In this document: piece by piece, positions 6,086 to 7,060 of the stretch
Position numbering within the stretch: position 1 is the first letter of the stretch
How the letters are laid out: each line of letters starts with the position of its first letter
Source: Candidatus Nanoarchaeia archaeon
GTDB taxonomy: Archaea > Nanoarchaeota > Nanoarchaeia > SCGC-AAA011-G17 > JAFCDX01
Length of the DNA: 7,060 nucleotides
Reading direction: 5' to 3'
NCBI GenBank assembly: GCA_028717785.1
Contig: JAQUND010000081.1
Span: forward strand, 1-7,060
Made by a program: the position numbers and the translations under genes
Notes under the pieces: generated by a model
Told to the model about the DNA's origin: nothing
What the model saw: the letters and a program-made list of their open reading frames with translations, nothing else
The model's database searches: none

Positions 6086-6406
6086 TTAATTTAAAGAATT
6101 TTCTAATTTGAAATTATTAAATTTATAAAATTCTCTTGTTCTTATATTAGAAAATGGTAATAATTGATCAAGAGAAACAGTCTTTGTTTTAGAGTCTTCA
6201 TAAAATTGTATTGCTTTTACTCTTCTTTTTGGATTAGGAGTAATAATTACTTCATCCTGAATATATTTTGCTATATTAGTAAGTGCTTCATAAGTTATTC
6301 TTTTTATCAAACGTTTATCTTTCTGGAATAAATAATAAGGGGTATCCTGAATTGTAGATAAAAGTTTTCTTCTTTCTAATTGATCATATAAACTATCTAA
6401 TTTCAT
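6086..6406 (-). CDS. Conserved-looking hypothetical protein, 106 residues
   Basis: A protein I cannot assign. The N-terminal part (MKLDSLYDQLERRKLLSTIQ) looks helical. A basic central segment (QKDKRLIKRITYEALTNIAKYIQDE) follows, then a probable beta-rich part containing PKRRVKAIQFYEDSKTKTVS and a Phe/Arg/Asn-rich end. It has no membrane helix, signal peptide or cysteine. I chose the ATG at 6406 over the upstream in-frame ATG at 6418 because the TATA box at 6427-6436 lies about 26 bp from 6406 but only about 13 bp from 6418. The four extra residues (MYII) would not be in a leaderless transcript. Its TAA directly abuts the stop of the convergent HicA-like gene, with no intergenic base. Confidence 0.65.
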   Translation of the reverse strand: MKLDSLYDQLERRKLLSTIQDTPYYLFQKDKRLIKRITYEALTNIAKYIQDEVIITPNPKRRVKAIQFYEDSKTKTVSLDQLLPFSNIRTREFYKFNNFKLENSLN

Positions 6407-6426
6407 AATTATATACATTAGATATT

Positions 6427-6436
6427 ATTTATAAAT
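6427..6436 (-). promoter_or_regulatory. TATA box of the 106-residue protein gene
   Basis: ATTTATAAAT is a perfect palindrome preceded on the minus strand by TAGAAAG (BRE-like). It is centred about 25 bp upstream of the ATG at 6406. The same spacing holds for the other leaderless-type promoters of the window, and this decides the start codon. Confidence 0.6.
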
Positions 6437-6475
6437 CTTTCTATTTGTTACTACTCTAGAATTACTATATATATT

Positions 6476-6823
6476 TTATTTTAAATAATATCTACAATTA
6501 TTACAATAATTAGTTCCTTGTGGGTTTTTCCAACCACATTTTCTACAAAGAGCCCAATTACCTTCAATTCTCATTAATCTTTCAATTTTAGTTTGAACTT
6601 CATTTATATGATTATGAGCGCCACTAATATTATTTTGTTCTAATAATTGATTAAGTACATTAAGATTTTTAGCTAATTCATGTTGTTGTATTTTTAAAAG
6701 AACAAGCATTGATCTTGAAGTTAATTCTTTAGCTTTGTTAACTTCTCCTTTACTCAATTTAATACGTATAAGTTCTAAATTGGATTTTATTTCTCCTATA
6801 ACTTCTATAATGTCGTTAATCAT
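6476..6823 (-). CDS. Helical protein with C-terminal zinc ribbon
   Basis: A 115-residue protein. Residues 1-90 are predicted to form long amphipathic helices (for example IIEVIGEIKSNLELIRIKL and TSRSMLVLLKIQQHELAKNL), possibly a helical hairpin or coiled coil. The C terminus is a zinc ribbon with C93, C96, C107 and C110 (LCRKCGWKNPQGTNYCNNCRYYL), spacing CX2C-X10-CX2C. Small archaeal zinc ribbons of this type often mediate nucleic-acid or protein contacts. The specific role is unknown. The ATG at 6823 lies 25.5 bp from a TATA box that abuts the upstream eL15 stop codon. The gene can therefore be transcribed alone as well as by read-through from the ribosomal gene. Confidence 0.75.
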   Translation of the reverse strand: MINDIIEVIGEIKSNLELIRIKLSKGEVNKAKELTSRSMLVLLKIQQHELAKNLNVLNQLLEQNNISGAHNHINEVQTKIERLMRIEGNWALCRKCGWKNPQGTNYCNNCRYYLK

Positions 6824-6843
6824 GGTTATTTATTGTATAAGAA

Positions 6844-6853
6844 TTATATAAAA
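6844..6853 (-). promoter_or_regulatory. TATA box of the zinc-ribbon gene
   Basis: On the minus strand this reads TTTTATATAA, preceded by the BRE-like AAGTAAG, which overlaps the last codons and stop of the eL15 gene. Its centre is 25.5 bp from the ATG at 6823, which fits a leaderless transcript starting at or next to the start codon. Confidence 0.6.
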
Positions 6854-6854
6854 C

Positions 6855-7060
6855 TTACTTAGCTCTTCTATTATTAGCTTGTAAACTAGGTCTTATTTTT
6901 TCTGCACCAATTCCTTTATGTCTCAAACCTCTGCTTCTCCTTCCTGCAGATGTTAAAGTTCTAAAAACACGACCTCTATTTTTACCTGAACATATCCAAC
7001 TTATTCTTGAATCAGCTTTAATTTCTGGTCTTTCAGGATCAACTAAAATTACTTCATACC
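6855..7060 (-). CDS. rpl15e: 50S ribosomal protein eL15, C-terminal part (partial)
   Basis: The last 67 codons and the TAA stop are visible; the 5' end lies beyond the right edge. The peptide contains the L15e signatures YEVILVDPERPEIKADSRISW, the GRVFRTLTSAGRRSRGLRHKG region and the ending IRPSLQANNRR. eL15 is an rRNA-binding large-subunit protein shared by archaea and eukaryotes and absent from bacteria. Archaeal members are about 190-195 residues, so roughly one third is present. A zinc-ribbon gene follows 31 bases downstream on the same strand, with its own TATA box in that gap. Confidence 0.95.
   Translation of the reverse strand, partial: YEVILVDPERPEIKADSRISWICSGKNRGRVFRTLTSAGRRSRGLRHKGIGAEKIRPSLQANNRRAK

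Noticed and set aside
5372..6406. HicAB toxin-antitoxin pair made of the HicA-like gene and its convergent neighbour
   Set aside because: The two genes are on opposite strands, and the 106-residue protein shows no HicB-like or recognisable DNA-binding antitoxin pattern.
1..7060. CRISPR arrays, tRNA genes, insertion sequences, attachment sites
   Set aside because: No regularly spaced repeats, cloverleaf sequences, transposase motifs or terminal repeats were seen; repeated A/T tracts are explained by the base composition.

Overview
The window looks like chromosomal DNA from an AT-rich archaeon, most likely a DPANN lineage of the Woesearchaeota/Pacearchaeota kind. That placement is inferred from gene content and composition and was not tested by phylogeny. 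Archaeal markers are the end of ribosomal protein eL15, a minimal archaeal histone, the end of an archaeal/eukaryotic-type prolyl-tRNA synthetase, a DHH/DHHA1 phosphoesterase and an ADP-forming acyl-CoA synthetase beta subunit. Genes are packed with overlaps or gaps of a few bases. No stretch over 300 bases lacks a gene, and I see no tRNA, CRISPR array or mobile element.

Layout. The end of proS (+) meets, stop codon on stop codon, a three-gene minus-strand operon at 106-4009. In transcription order this encodes a DHH phosphoesterase, a BioB-like radical SAM enzyme with an unusual CX4CX2C cluster motif, and a large secreted transglutaminase-like protein. A 51-bp gap at 4010-4060 holds one nearly palindromic TATA box about 26 bp from the start codon on each side. 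It probably drives both the minus operon and the plus-strand pair (orphan acyl-CoA synthetase beta subunit, small membrane protein). A second TATA box starts the histone gene, which is followed by a two-helix membrane protein and a coiled-coil protein with a HicA-like C-terminal domain. On the minus strand at the right are an unrecognised 106-residue protein, a helical zinc-ribbon protein and the 3' end of the eL15 gene.

Expression signals. Five start codons lie 25-28 bp from the centre of a TATA box with purine-rich sequence upstream, the geometry expected for leaderless mRNAs. This also moves the start of the 106-residue protein from 6418 to 6406. Against this background the transglutaminase gene stands out. 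Its signal peptide lies upstream of the first ATG, in a frame without ATG, GTG or TTG. The only strong Shine-Dalgarno sequence I found precedes an ATT codon at a workable distance. I therefore propose an AUU start at 2031, with -1 frameshifting on an A7 run as the main alternative.

Most of the window is housekeeping or hypothetical genes. I do not see a clear new defence or mobile system. The unusual start of the transglutaminase and the bidirectional promoter are the most distinctive signals.
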